NCBI RefSeq assembly: GCF_004379255.2
Contig: NC_056034.1
Span: 39,600,887-39,664,886 of the forward strand
DNA: 64,000 nucleotides
Origin: Salvia splendens
Taxonomy: Eukaryota > Streptophyta > Magnoliopsida > Lamiales > Lamiaceae
Direction of reading: 5' to 3'
Positions 46,901 to 58,384 of the stretch are shown in pieces. Every line of letters begins with the position of its first letter. Position 1 is the stretch's first letter. The translations under genes were made by a program, and so were the position numbers. The notes beneath the pieces were generated by a model. The model did no database searches, was not told the DNA's origin, and saw only the letters and a program-made list of their open reading frames with translations.

Positions 46901-49900
46901 GGTCTTGGCTATACAAAATACCATGCAAGAGATGTGAATAAAGAAGTACTAGGGTAAGAGTGAAACTGCACTTTGATTCCTTTCATAATCCTACACAATG
47001 TTGTCAAAGCAGTATAGCGGTTCATGGCGGTTCACCCGAAAAATGCCACAGGGATATAGCGTATCGGTATGGCGGGATATAGCGGTCATTAATTAAATAT
47101 ATAAAATAATATTTATATATTCATATATAATTCAAAAAATTAGAAAATAATAAAAATATAACATTAAAAACTCTAAAAACATGTAATAAAGCATAAAATA
47201 GAAAACAATTATATAAAAGTCTAGCAATTAAAGTCTTTAGTTCAAGTGTTCAACAAAACATAAAACCATGATAAGCTCAATAGACATCAATCATCAAGCT
47301 CAACATAGTCTTCTAGCTCATCATCATCACTATCATCGACATCATTTCATCTTCATCCTCCATTGCTTCATCCTCTTGATCTCCACTTACACTATCCTCA
47401 AATTCTTCCCCTTCCGATTCTTCATCTACAAGCGCAAGCCTTTTCCTTTTCCCTTTCCCTTTTCTAGGTATGATAGGTTCTTTTTTTCTTAGAAACTCTA
47501 AGACAACTTGAACTAGATGTAGAAGATTCTTTCCTCTTCTTTGACCTAGTATATGTCCTAGGCTCTCCAACACCCGAAGCCTTATACACCATGTTCCAAT
47601 CAAGTGTATCATCGTCATCATGAACCAAATGATTACCACCATCAATATCATCATCATCATCATCATCCAACTCCCCAACTAGCCACTCATTGCACTCATC
47701 AATATCATCGAGAATAATAGGATCAAATTCATCGGTTGCACTAAGCTTGTTCCTATCATGCAATTTTTGGTTATATTTCACATAAACCAAATCTTGCATC
47801 CTCTTATGCTCGAGCATATTTCTCTTTTTTGTATGAATCTACAAAATAAATATAATTAATCACATAATTGTTATTTATAAATATTATTAGAAACTAAATC
47901 ACTATAAGTACATTAAGTAATCTTTAAAAAAAAGTACATTAAGTAGTAAAGTACTAACCTGCTCAAAGACACTCCAATTGCGCTCACAACCGGAAGCGCT
48001 ACATGTCAAACTTAAGATTTTGATTGCAAACTTCTGCAAAAGCCTAGTGTCTTTCCCAAACATAGACCACCAAGTAGCTACACAATCATATATGTTTCCA
48101 AATTAGAAAATAGAATTCAAAAATTTTTAAGGACTAAGTTTAAAGTTTCTCACCGGGATGTACAATCTTCCTTTGCCGTTGCGCAGCCTCGGTACCAAAG
48201 AAGTCGCCTGCAGCGTTTGTGTACACATTCAACTGTTGAAGCACCCTATCTTCCTCTGCTTTTGATGTCGCCAATCGATTAATACATGCATATAACCCTT
48301 TAGTCTCCACACTATCAAAGTTCAACTCCCTGTTATCATAGAAGATGCTTGGATTCAGAAAGTATCCAGCTGGAAGGTGCTCGGCTGCTGTAGGTGGCGG
48401 CGGCGGCGGCGCGAGGGTGGCGGCGGCGCGGGGGTGGCGGCGTCAAGTGGCTGGGCGGTGGCTGAGTCACTGAGTGGGGATGATTGTGAATAGGAGGGGC
48501 TGTAGGGTGCAGATTGTGAATAGGAGAGGCTGTATGGCTGGGCGGTGGCTGAGTCACTGAGTGGGACTGGAGGGTGCTGGCGGGTGCTGGCTAGGCTGCA
48601 ACAGGCGGGGGCAGCGGGACAGTGGCGGCGGCGCGACGGTGGGTGGCAGATTGTGGAAGGACTGAAGGAGTAGAGATGAAAAGCGGCAGATTGGGGTTGT
48701 GGAATTAGGTTTTAGAATTATTGGGGTTAGAATTATTGGGGTGGGCTGATTGGGCCTATGCAAAATTAAATTAAAAAATAAAAAGCCTAATAAAAGTCAA
48801 AATTAGCACCAAAAAGTCAAAATTGGGCTAAAATACCGCTATTGCGGGATATGGTAGCGCTATGGCGCCGCCACGGGTATGGCGGCCGCCACAGAAAAAT
48901 GCTACATATCGGTGTGGCGATAGCGTTTTCATTAAAAACTGATATGCTATAGCGCAATATCCCCGCTATAGCCGCTATTTGACAACATTGATCCTACAGT
49001 AATATCTTGCCTATTTGGATTTTATGTAGGTGCGTGGTGGAGAATAAAGTGCTTCTTAAATCTCTGTTATCATGCCTCCAGGTACTTAGATGCTAGAATA
49101 TTGCATTTCAGTTTCTGGAAGGAAGCTTACTCTAACAAATCTTCTATCAATTTTTTCCCAACTGGTTAAGTTTTCTTTAATGTTTGCGAGAAAAAAATAG
49201 GTTGAAATTAATGAATCAAATTAAACTAACCCATTGTGTCATCATTGTTTGATATTTAGCTAACAGAGCTCAATACATGATTAATATTTCTATCTTAACC
49301 ATTCTCTTTGTTACATCACTGTGTAATCTCCCTTTCCGCTTCTGAGCTAGCATTTCATATTCTGTATGTTTGAAGTTTGAACACTCCCAATGTTTTTAAT
49401 TATCTTATTATCTATCCTCACTAATCGAAATGTTTCTCAACCAGCAGTTTCCTTTTATTGATTTGTATTCACTCCCATGGATTATAGAATCCAATAATGA
49501 TCTGTTTGATTGGTGGTCATTTTAATTTTCACCAGTTGACACGATATTTTAACTTGAGATTGGAGTTTATTACTTTAAGTTCATTGGTCTCTCCTTGGAG
49601 TGGATGGTAGGCACGATTTTGCTCACTCTGTACACTTTTTGACTGATAAGTTATAATGTATTTTCATATCACCCCCTCCCCCCCCAAACAAAAAGATAAA
49701 GTAGAAATATAAAAGGTTTTGTAGCTTTTTCAGTATATACTGGATTGAATTGATAATACTAGTAGGTGTTTGTTTTCTATTTTTCATACATGTGTTTTTT
49801 TATTATGATTCCAATCACTTTTCTGATCACATGTATCCTCTTACCAATCACTTTTTCTTGTACTGTTTTGATGAAGCCTTATCATTTGCTGTCTTATAAT

Positions 49901-51315
49901 GCAGATTGTATTTAATGATGTCATCATTCTCTGTTGATGTTATGCTTGTGACAGGATTCAGGTTCCCAGCATAAACTATACCCTCTCAGATTAAGCTCAA
50001 TGCACTTGGAACCAGCTTCTGCATCAAGCCATCATGGATCTTTAGCGAAACTGGAACTTAGTGATGGGAATAGTTTGTATGCAAAACTAGTGGTAAATGT
50101 TTTGTATAGTCAATGTAAAACTGCTTGCTTGCATAAATATACATATTTCTATTCCTGTTATGCTCAAAAGCAGTTAAATTAGATTTGTGGTGTTGTGCTT
50201 CATATAGCTGTTCTCCATTGTGCTTACTTCAGGTCGGAGCAGATGGGTCCAAATCACGTGTCAAGGAGTTGGCTGGAATAAGCTCAACTGGATGGAAGTA
50301 TTCTCAAAATGCAGTTATATGTACCGTGGAGCACATGGAGGAAAACCGATGTGCTTGGCAAAGATTTCTCCCTAATGGTCCAATTGCCCTTCTCCCAGTA
50401 GGAGACAAGTTCAGCAATATCGTTTGGACAATGGACCCTGAAGAGTCGTTAAATCGCAAATCAATGTCTGAGGTTGATTTTGTGAAAGAAGTAAACCGAG
50501 CTCTGGACAGTGGCTATGGTCCTCGTCCAAAATCTCAATCGTCGGGGGGTGCATCTCCATTCTCTTGGTTAACTGCCAAAAAAGCAGTATCAGCCTATGA
50601 TTATTTTGAAATCCCACCAAGGATCACCAAACTAGCCTCTGAAAGAATGGTGTTCCCCTTGTCTCTTAAGCATGCAAACACTTATGCCACGAAACGCGTG
50701 GCTCTTATTGGTGATGCTGCACACACTGTTCATCCTTTGGCCGGTCAAGGAGTTAATATGGGATTTGGAGATGCGTTCTCTCTCTCAAACGTTATTGCTG
50801 AAGGCATTGCAGTTGGATCTAATATCGGTGAGGTAAGCCCGTATTCTTACTCAGTTCCAACTCCAGTGATGAGACTTTTTCTTATGAGTTGTTTGTGGTT
50901 TGCCCGTTCGAGAGCATATTTTGATCAGTGGGGATGCCACCTAACCAAAATGGTTGTTGATTCTGAAATTGATGCTTGATATCCAGTTTAGGGGATAGAA
51001 ATCCGTCATAAGTGCTCAGAATCAACTCATTTTCTCGTTGTGTTCATGAGCTATTTTGTTCTCCGGCTTGGTTTCCTAATGCCCATATATGTCCCTCAGG
51101 TGTCGTTGCTGAGAAGATATGAATCGGATAGGAAACCTGCGAACCTAACAATGATGGCGATCCTAGACGGCTTTCAAAAGGCGTACTCTGTTGATCTCGG
51201 ACCATTAAACGTGTTGCGTGCCGCTGCATTCCAAGGAGTACAGAATCTTTCACCGCTAAAGAGACACATCATATCTTACGCCTCAGGTGAGCAGAGATTT
51301 CCAATTTTTTCATGA
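43925..51315 (+). CDS. COQ6: Mitochondrial ubiquinone biosynthesis flavin monooxygenase COQ6
   Basis: Ten exons join in frame to 496 residues: 43925-43932, 44826-44931, 45565-45664, 46142-46285, 46621-46679, 46886-46953, 49030-49081, 49955-50092, 50233-50832, 51100-51315. The first exon codes only Met-Ile and part of an Arg. With exon 2 it gives MIRTCTRQWAFHRHVWKSAN, an Arg-rich mitochondrial presequence, which is why I chose this start. UbiH/COQ6 motifs: FAD-binding VAIVGGGMVGMALA near 56-69, VGADGSKSRVKE at 226, and GDAAHTVHPLAGQGVNMGFGD at 385-405. It ends in the family-typical ASGEQRFPIFS. COQ6 hydroxylates the ubiquinone ring at C5 on the matrix side of the inner membrane. Intron 6 is inflated to 2,076 bp by a hAT element. 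Confidence 0.92.
47464..48370 (-). pseudogene. hAT transposase remnant, C-terminal part
   Basis: Spliced pieces read AGYFLNPSIFYDNRELNFD (from 48,370), then after introns ATWWSMFGKDTRLLQKFAIK and SLTCSASGCERNWSVFEQ, which is the hAT dimerisation block, then IHTKKRNMLEHKRMQDLVYV and an acidic Asp-repeat tail. The BED zinc finger and N-terminal catalytic part are missing, so no active enzyme can be made from this copy. Confidence 0.85.
48371..48775. other. GC-rich filler within the hAT element
   Basis: GGCGGCGG and repeated TGGCTGAGTCACTGAGTGGG words (48,468 and 48,546) replace the expected 5' transposase coding region. It is low-complexity. Pro/Thr-rich minus-strand frames here are probably not protein-coding. 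Confidence 0.5.
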
Positions 51316-51909
51316 GCTTTCAAGTGCCAAATAAATCTTAGATTCTTTTTATATCTGGGTAGTGCATAATGTGAAGTTCTAATAAAAACCTTCTACTTTC
51401 ACTTAGTTGGGGTTATGTCCATCCGTTAGAAAAATATTTAAAGTTTTACCTATTTATATCAAATCCTATATTTCGAGCTTTTACCTATATATATGAACTG
51501 TGATATAATTGATAAATTTTGTAGGTTGTGTTAGATTTGATTAAATTGCTAACAATTCGATCACTAAATTGTTTTTTCATTATATCTTTATTATTAGCAC
51601 GTCTGCAGATGTTTCAAAACTAGCGTACATATCATGTAATGGTATGAATACTAACCAAATACTCTATTAGCCCCGCAAAAGTATACCCTCTTTTCTTTTT
51701 AGTTTGTTCTATAAGAGTATGCAATTTCTAATTATAGAATGTATTTTCTCTCTACTCATTCTTTATTAATAATACTTTAATTTTTTTTCTGTCTTTCTCC
51801 TAGTTTACCAATTGTGCATTAAAATTCATGTCCAACCAACTATTATGGGACAGAAAAGCATATTAAATCATACAAATATCATTCACATTCCAGATTTGGA
51901 AAATACTAA
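51316..51909. other. COQ6 3'UTR and intergenic
   Basis: Contains a degraded Stowaway-like piece (51,675-51,860). No gene seen. Confidence 0.45.
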
Positions 51910-53003
51910 GGCCATGTTTGGTTGCCAGGATTCTGTCTGGGAAAGTAATCTTATTTCTTAAATTTTAAAATCCTGTGTTTGTTTCCGTTTTTAATCAAAC
52001 TGTGAAAGTAATCAAAATCCTGAAACAAATAAATTTAGTACTACTTTTCAAGATTATGAATCCTAACTTTTCTTATGTATTCTTTTTCCCAGTTTTAGGA
52101 TTCTTACATATTTAATGTAATATAGTACGGTTTATTATCATCATCATCATCTATTACAATGTTTTAAAATAATTTAAAAGTAAAAATCATACTTAATTTT
52201 AGGATAATAAATAATTATAATTCAAATTATCATAATTATAACTATATTATTAATATTTATTTTTATAATAATAATAATAATTTATTAAATAATTAAATAT
52301 AATTATAATAATATAATAATATAATAATTATTAATTTATAAATTAGTAATTAACAATAAAATTGTTATGAAATTTTAAATTATAAAATTTATTCAATTAA
52401 AAATTAAGTAAATATAATGATAATAATAATAATCTTATTTATTATTATATTATTATATATTATGATGTACTCCCTCCGTCCTCTAATAGGAGTGGCTCTT
52501 TGACCGGGCACGAGTTTTAAGAAATGTAGAGAAAAGTTGGTTGAAAAAGTTAGTGGAATGTGAGACCCACATTTTTATATTGGTTTTATAATAAAATGTG
52601 AGTGGAGTGAGTTAGTGGAATGTAGGGCCTACTACCATTTATGGTAAAAATGAAGAGTGACTCTTAACGGGGGGACGTCCCAAAATGGAAATTAGCTACT
52701 CTTATTCGAGGACGGAGGGAGTATAATGCATATTTAAACTATCCATCGTAATAATAAATAAAATAATATAATTATTATCATTTGTAATTAATAATTTATT
52801 AAATAATATGTATTATTATTTTTTATAAATAAAAAATGATAAGTATATTTTTAGTTTAGTGTTTAAATCAAATATATACTTTCAAATCTTGATATTTTCC
52901 AAACACGAGAAAGTAAAGTTATTAGAAATCATATTCCCGGGATTCATTTTCCCAGGAATCATTTTCCTTGCTAACTTTACTTTTCCGCCAACCAAACATG
53001 GCC
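51910..53003. mobile_element. Non-autonomous DNA transposon, 1,094 bp, GGCCATGTTTGGTTG termini
   Basis: A perfect 15-bp inverted repeat GGCCATGTTTGGTTG bounds the segment, and its mirror ends at 53,003. Adjacent GGATTCTG/GAATCAT-type subterminal words are also inverted. Flanks are TAA and CAA, so the target duplication is at best imperfect. The interior is an ATAATAAT-rich desert interrupted by a Stowaway at 52,470. No coding capacity. Confidence 0.7.
52470..52721. mobile_element. Stowaway MITE, 252 bp, TA TSD, nested
   Basis: CTCCCTCCGTCCTC on the left mirrors GAGGACGGAGGGAG on the right; flanking TA at 52,468-52,469 and 52,722-52,723. It inserted into the larger element 51,910-53,003. Confidence 0.88.
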
Positions 53004-53974
53004 CAAGTGTTAAAATCAAATTTACATGGTGAACTTCGGAACTCCGCTATTGATAGTGCATCGACCGACGTCAATGATTTTGGATGGAGTCTCTCAAAAT
53101 AATCAAAGAAAGTGAAGAGAAAAATAAGTTGAAAAGAGAAATAAGTTGACAAAAGAGAAAAATAAATAGAAAGTGAAATATATTGAAGGTTATTTTTGTG
53201 CAAAAATTAACTACTCTATTTGTTCAGTATATTTGTCCTACTGAAGATGATTCACTTTTCTTTTTAGTTTGTCTGATGATCCATTATTAAAAATTGAAAC
53301 ACTTTTATTTTACTTTATTCTATATATTTTACTTTATTCACTTCACTTAACACACAAAATAAAGTTGTATAAAATCTCGTACCGCACATTAATTTAAGTG
53401 GTGGCTTATTACTCTCTCATCCCATTAAATATGAAACATTTGTTTTTCAGTAATGTAATGTTGTTTTGTGAGTTAAAGCAGAGAGGGCAAAAGTAGAGAC
53501 GATAGTATTTACATTTTAGGAAACATTTTATTTTAAATGAGATAACACAAAAAGGAAAACGTTTCATTGTTTATTGAGACAGAGACACAGAGTGAATATT
53601 AGTTTTAACTATCTACTCCTTCCATCCCAACTAAATTTAGGCATTTGGATATGAAGATTAAGAAATTGTGTTAAATGAACTAAATGAAGATAAAATAAAA
53701 ATAGGAGATAGAATAAAGTAAGAGAGATAAAAGAGAGTAAAGTAGGAGAATAAAATAAGAGCGATTTGATGTTTTATTTTTTAATTAAAAAAGAAAATGA
53801 CTCAACTTAGTATGGACTTTTAAAGAAAAAATACAGCTGAATTTAATTGAGACAGAGTTTGGTATTATTTTACCAAACTTGTAAATTTTAATGACATGAA
53901 TAATTTAGTACAACATTGATTAAAATAGGGGTACGTGACTAGTAGATGAGTGAAGTTAATAATGATCATATGAA
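53004..53974. other. Cluster of degraded Stowaway-like MITEs
   Basis: Imperfect CTCTCTCATCCC...GAGACAGAG (about 53,411-53,595) and CTCCTTCCATCCC...GAGACAGAG (about 53,614-53,862) pairs. The first shares its body with the inner MITE at 19,083. No gene seen. Confidence 0.5.
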
Positions 53975-54170
53975 CTCCTTCCTTTTAAGTCGTCCCATAA
54001 GAATATGCATTTTCTTATTTTGGAAAGTCTTTTATCTCTAATATGGTGGGATCAATTCTCAACTCACAATACTTTAATTACATTTTCTCTCTACATCTCT
54101 CTTACTACACCAATTTTACATTAAAACTCGTGTCGAACCCAAAGTGCATATTCTTTGGGGATGGAGGGAG
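53975..54170. mobile_element. Stowaway-like MITE, 196 bp
   Basis: CTCCTTCCTTTTAAGTCGTCC on the left (AA flank) and GGGATGGAGGGAG on the right (TA flank). The body resembles the outer MITE at 19,028. Confidence 0.6.
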
Positions 54171-54432
54171 TATTAGTTTTATAGTAAAATGAGGGTGAAA
54201 ATGAGTTAGTGAAATGTGGGGTCTACTACCAAATATGATAAAAGTGAAATATGAAAATTTTTGGGGACGAACGAAAATGAAAATAAGTGACAAATTTTCA
54301 GGACGGATGAAGTAAAACCTTTGAAACAACACGAGATTTAATGCATAATTGAAATATTAAGAGATAATAATTGGTAAGTATGAGAGAAAAATGAGTAAAG
54401 TAAGAGAGAAACAAATAGTGGAAGTAATGTTA

Positions 54433-56367
54433 GGGCATCAGCAGTGGGGCGCCCTAAGGCGCGCCCTATGGCGCGCCACGTCATCAGTTTTATTCTCCTA
54501 CCTCCCCACCTGCAGTGGGGCGCCCTAAGGCGCTCCACATCATCATTTTTTTAATATTTACAAAATCCATACGAATTTAAAAAAACTAATAAATTAAAAT
54601 ACGAATTTCAAAAACTTCATTTCATTTAATAAAAATTAATACATTACAATGCGAATTAAAAAAAACGCAAACTCAGCGACGGCGGTTACGAGCCCACACT
54701 TCTTCAATCATGTCGCTCATGAGCTGCGCATGATACTGTTGGTTGCGCATTGAGGCCTGTCTAGATAGAACCTCATTGAAGCCTAACGGTAACCCTCTAT
54801 CGGGTGTCTCGGTCGACGTGCCGGACGAGCTAGATGCACGGTCATCTTCATTCCAATCGGTGATGCTTCCGCCTTCATTCTCGACTATCATGTTGTGCAT
54901 GATTATGCACGCATATATGACATCAGCGATGACTTCCTTGTACCAGGAACGAGCCGGCCCTTTCACAATTGCCCACCGTGATTGGAGCACACCAAATGCC
55001 CGCTCGACATCCTTCCGCGCCGACTCCTGCTTTTGCTCAAATAAAACCCTCTTCTCACCAATTGGGCAGCTGATCGTCTTTTGGAAAACTGGCCACCGTG
55101 GGTAGATGCCATCGGCCAAGTAGTACCCCATATGGTATTGGCATCTGTTGGCAGTGAACTCGATGGCCGGGCCGTTGCCGTTACATTGCTCGGTGAAGAG
55201 GGTGGACGAGTTGAGGACGTTAATGTCGTTGTTCGACCCGGCTACGCCGAAGTAAGCATGCCAGATCCAGAGTCGATGGTCAGCGACGGCTTCGAGGATC
55301 ATCGTCGGGTGGCTGCCCTTGTATCCACTTGTGAATTGGCCTCTCCACGCCGTCGGACAATTCTTCCACTGCCAGTGCATACAGTCGATGCTCCCGAGCA
55401 TCCCAGGAAACCCGTGCGCCGTCTCGTGCATCTGCATCAGACCCTGGCAATCAGTGGCAGTCGGCTTGCGCAAATATGTGTCGCCATAGGCCTCTACTAT
55501 CCCCCGACAAAAGTGCTTCAGACACTCGCGGCCTGTAGAATCCCCGCAGTGGAGGTACTCATCAAAAAGGTCCGCCGTGGTGCCGTATGCCAACTGACGA
55601 ATAGCAGTCGTGCACTTTTGCAATGGTGTAAGGCCGGGTTTGTCGATGCCGTCCTCCCGAAACGTGAAGTATTCATCACGTGAAGACAATGTCCGAACAA
55701 TGCTGAGAAAAAGGTACCGCGACATTCTAAACCGGCGGCGGAAAACAGTCGGGCCCCATCGTGGTTGATCAGCAAAATAGTCTTCAACCATACGCCTGTG
55801 AGCTTCCGGGTGGTCGCGTCGGACATACGTCCTATGTCGAATAGGCCTATTGACTTGCTCAGCCGCCGCTGCCGCCGCCTCCTCCTCGCGCTGCATTGCT
55901 GCATAGCATGCCGCCATGGCCTCTTCAACGGCTCCATCTAATGCTTCTGACGTCGAACTACCGGACTCAGACGAACTAGAACTATTGGTGTCGTCGCCGA
56001 GATTCATTTTGGTTGGATGTTGAGAGAGAATATGTAAAGAGATAGTCGATATGTTCGTATGTACAAATGAATGAGAAACGAGATTTAAAAAGAAAATCAA
56101 AAGCGCGTGCCATCGTCCGCGACCATCGTCCGCGTAGCCCACAGTGGGGCAGACGATGGCGCGGCCGATGGCCTATCGTCCGCGGCCATCGTCCGCGTAG
56201 GCCGCAAAGGGGCGGATGATGGCGCGGATGATGGACATCGTCCGCGCTATACTCCGCGCCCTTAGTATAGAGCGCTACGATCGTCCGCGGCCTATGTCAC
56301 GCACCCGCAATGGGGCGGACGATTCGCGCCATCGGGCGTACCATCGTCCGCCCCATTACAGATGGCC
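54433..56367 (-). mobile_element. PIF/Harbinger DNA transposon, 1,935 bp, TTA TSD
   Basis: Left GGGCATCAGCAGTGGGGCG and right, inverted, GGCCATCTGTAATGGGGCG are imperfect 19-bp termini, flanked by TTA at 54,430-54,432 and 56,368-56,370. The left end holds a direct duplication of CAGTGGGGCGCCCTAAGGCG (54,440 and 54,512). The right subterminal region (56,105-56,350) repeats CATCGTCCGC and GGGGCGGA many times. It codes one intact minus-strand transposase and no Myb-like second protein. Confidence 0.9.
54673..56007 (-). CDS. PIF/Harbinger transposase, intact (second copy)
   Basis: I start it at the ATG at 56,007, giving 444 residues. The frame is open further upstream but only from a GTG inside the terminal repeat. 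A Ser-rich and Ala-rich acidic N-terminus precedes the HTH-like region (DYFADQPRWGPTVFRRRFRM). DDE residues are visible: Asp 208 in GSIDCMHWQWKNCP, Asp 261 in AGSNNDINVL, Glu 335 in RKDVERAFGVLQ. No stop or shift interrupts it. It is clearly a diverged paralogue of the enzyme at 9,127-10,383, so two lineages of the family have been active in this genome. Confidence 0.92.
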   Translation of the reverse strand: MNLGDDTNSSSSSESGSSTSEALDGAVEEAMAACYAAMQREEEAAAAAAEQVNRPIRHRTYVRRDHPEAHRRMVEDYFADQPRWGPTVFRRRFRMSRYLFLSIVRTLSSRDEYFTFREDGIDKPGLTPLQKCTTAIRQLAYGTTADLFDEYLHCGDSTGRECLKHFCRGIVEAYGDTYLRKPTATDCQGLMQMHETAHGFPGMLGSIDCMHWQWKNCPTAWRGQFTSGYKGSHPTMILEAVADHRLWIWHAYFGVAGSNNDINVLNSSTLFTEQCNGNGPAIEFTANRCQYHMGYYLADGIYPRWPVFQKTISCPIGEKRVLFEQKQESARKDVERAFGVLQSRWAIVKGPARSWYKEVIADVIYACIIMHNMIVENEGGSITDWNEDDRASSSSGTSTETPDRGLPLGFNEVLSRQASMRNQQYHAQLMSDMIEEVWARNRRR

Positions 56368-56370
56368 TTA

Positions 56371-56602
56371 GTGGATTAAAGGTCCACTTCCTATAATAAA
56401 AATTAAAAAGTTCCTATTTTAAAAAGACGAACCAAGAAAAAAAATACTTTCTATTTTCAATGGATGAAAGTAATCCTATTTTAATGTACGTCACACCAAA
56501 TACTTCACACTAAATGAATCCACCTGGTGCTCCTCTAATTTCGTAAAGTGAGTTTGATTGACTTTTCTCACAATTCAAACAACTACAGTTGTAAATAAGT
56601 GA
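56371..56602. other. Intergenic, no gene seen
   Basis: MITE-like debris near 56,430-56,480. No gene. Confidence 0.4.
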
Positions 56603-56734
56603 GATCTGCTATAGTTTATTATGCAGTCCAAATTGAACATAAAAAACATCTGCTTTAGTTTATTATGCAGTCCAAATTGAACATAAAAAACATCTGCTTT
56701 AGTTTATTATGCAGTCAAAATAGAATTTAAGAAA
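56603..56734 (+). repeat. Tandem repeat, three 44-bp units
   Basis: ATCTGCTTTAGTTTATTATG, continuing through CAGTCCAAATTGAACAT, repeats exactly every 44 bases from 56,603. Copies one and two differ at only a couple of positions and the third is diverged at its end. Confidence 0.85.
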
Positions 56735-58310
56735 CATAGTATAATATATTGTGTACCTAAAGTAATATCTTTCACTGTATAATATCTTATTAATACCACT
56801 AGTCGATAGGATGTACACATGTATATATGTAAATGTAATAACTAATAGTAAGTATATAGTTACTTGGGTGTATAACAATTGAAATTTGTTACTGAAAAAT
56901 GAAATCGATTTTATTAGAAATAGAAACTTAGTACTATAAAAAAATGAAAAACGCGACTGTTTTTTTAGGAGGATATATATAGTATGCAAATATTATTCAT
57001 TATAATCATGATTTTTACACGAAACCCACCTAGGAGGCAATACATATAAATCGTAAAAATATATATACTATCACAAATTTTTTTCTGAAAAACTTTTAAT
57101 TGAACGTAAACTGTCTCTCATTGTATGAGGTTCCAAATATAAAATCAAAATTATTCTAAATCAAATCATTAAGAAACCGCATAAGCTGTAACTTTTCTTG
57201 GTCATGCTTCAAAATTTTCATACATTTTAGTTGAACACGTTTCTATAGAGTATTTGAGTATAATTGAATTTTCAAATCTGTACTAATTATTCCTCTTAAA
57301 TTACTATTAATATCTTGAGAAGCTAGCTTGTGTTATAGAATTGAATAAAATGACCTCAACACAAAGTCATCTTATCAGCTCAACTTTCTTATTCATCTCA
57401 TTTCTCAAATCCAAACCAACATTAATTAGTTCATCCACATTTGTAATAAGTCATTTTAAGTTGTATCGATATAATAAACGTGCCTACACATATATGAATC
57501 ATGGTTTACAAGTAAAACATGTTCAGGTAACTGTCGAAGTTTGAATGGAAATTGAAATTTCAGAGAAGAATTTTGACGAAATACTTATCAACTTGTGCTC
57601 AAAGATACAATAAGAGTGCAATTTTGTCTTCACAGTCACATTAATTTACTCTTAGTCAAATAAAGGTACTTATAAAGTCAAAGAAGGTCTAAACTACTGA
57701 ACATCATCCATGGCTTGAACTAAGTGATGTAAACCAACCATATAGATTTAACATATAAGTTTGGACAGAAATTTATTATTTTACACTCCCTCCATCTCAT
57801 AAGAATATGTCTCTTTCATTTTTTAATCCGTCCCACAAGAATATGCAATTTATAATTTTATTAGTGTTTATTCTATAATTAAGTTTAGAGTTTAGCAACC
57901 CATAACTAAAGGTTTATTTAAAATGTTTTTATGAACTTATAATTACGGATTAGAACTATGGAATTATATATAATTAATTTGTGCACATGAATATAGTTAA
58001 CTAACTAATTAAAATTAAAAGTAAAGAATTACAGAAATATGACTTGTTTTTTAGAGCTCAAACATATAATTAATTATCAGTCTATCACTATTCCAGAATA
58101 TAGTTTTAATGCAGTAACTATTTGAGAGAGAAATAGTACTAAAGTCCAGACAAAGAAAATTAAAATTTCAATTGAGAGAGAAACACTAAAAAGAGCAGGG
58201 AAAAAGAAAATAGTAAGTACTACTAGTAGTACTTAATAAAATTCTAAAATTCAAAGTTGGTTGGCATGCACAATTGAATTGAAAAGTCTAGTTAATTTCC
58301 ACTATATATA
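56735..58310. other. AT-rich intergenic upstream of the terpene synthase
   Basis: A left-half Stowaway fragment (CTCCCTCCATCTCATAAG) at about 57,786. No gene seen. Proximal part is presumably the TPS promoter. Confidence 0.45.
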
Positions 58311-58312
58311 GA

Positions 58313-58320
58313 GTTGTATT
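58313..58320 (+). promoter_or_regulatory. TATA box of the terpene synthase
   Basis: TATATATA lies 65-72 bases before the ATG at 58,385, leaving a short leader. Confidence 0.6.
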
Positions 58321-58384
58321 TGTCACTACACTCACTCATCATCTTCTGCTTAATTTAAGGTGTTTGCAATACAAAATCCATAAA

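Larger units (their letters stand above)
46996..48990 (-). mobile_element. hAT transposon, internally deleted, in COQ6 intron 6
   Basis: 13-bp perfect terminal inverted repeats (CAATGTTGTCAAA at 46,996 and TTTGACAACATTG ending 48,990) are flanked by an exact 8-bp duplication ATCCTACA at 46,988-46,995 and 48,991-48,998. An 8-bp target duplication is the hAT signature. Subterminal regions carry many TATAGCGG/CCGCTATA words. The element is 1,995 bp with a decayed 3' portion of a hAT transposase on the minus strand. Its 5' coding half is absent and replaced by GC-rich sequence, so it is non-autonomous. Confidence 0.93.

Noticed and set aside
48336..48763. Pro/His-rich minus-strand frames inside the hAT element
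   Set aside because: Low-complexity translation of GC-rich repeats, inconsistent with hAT transposase.
26045..51315. A functional quinone cluster formed by ABC1K3 and COQ6
   Set aside because: They act in different organelles and are separated by unrelated PPR and ankyrin genes; proximity is probably coincidental.
55081..55683. 200-residue plus-strand frame
   Set aside because: Antisense shadow of the second Harbinger transposase.
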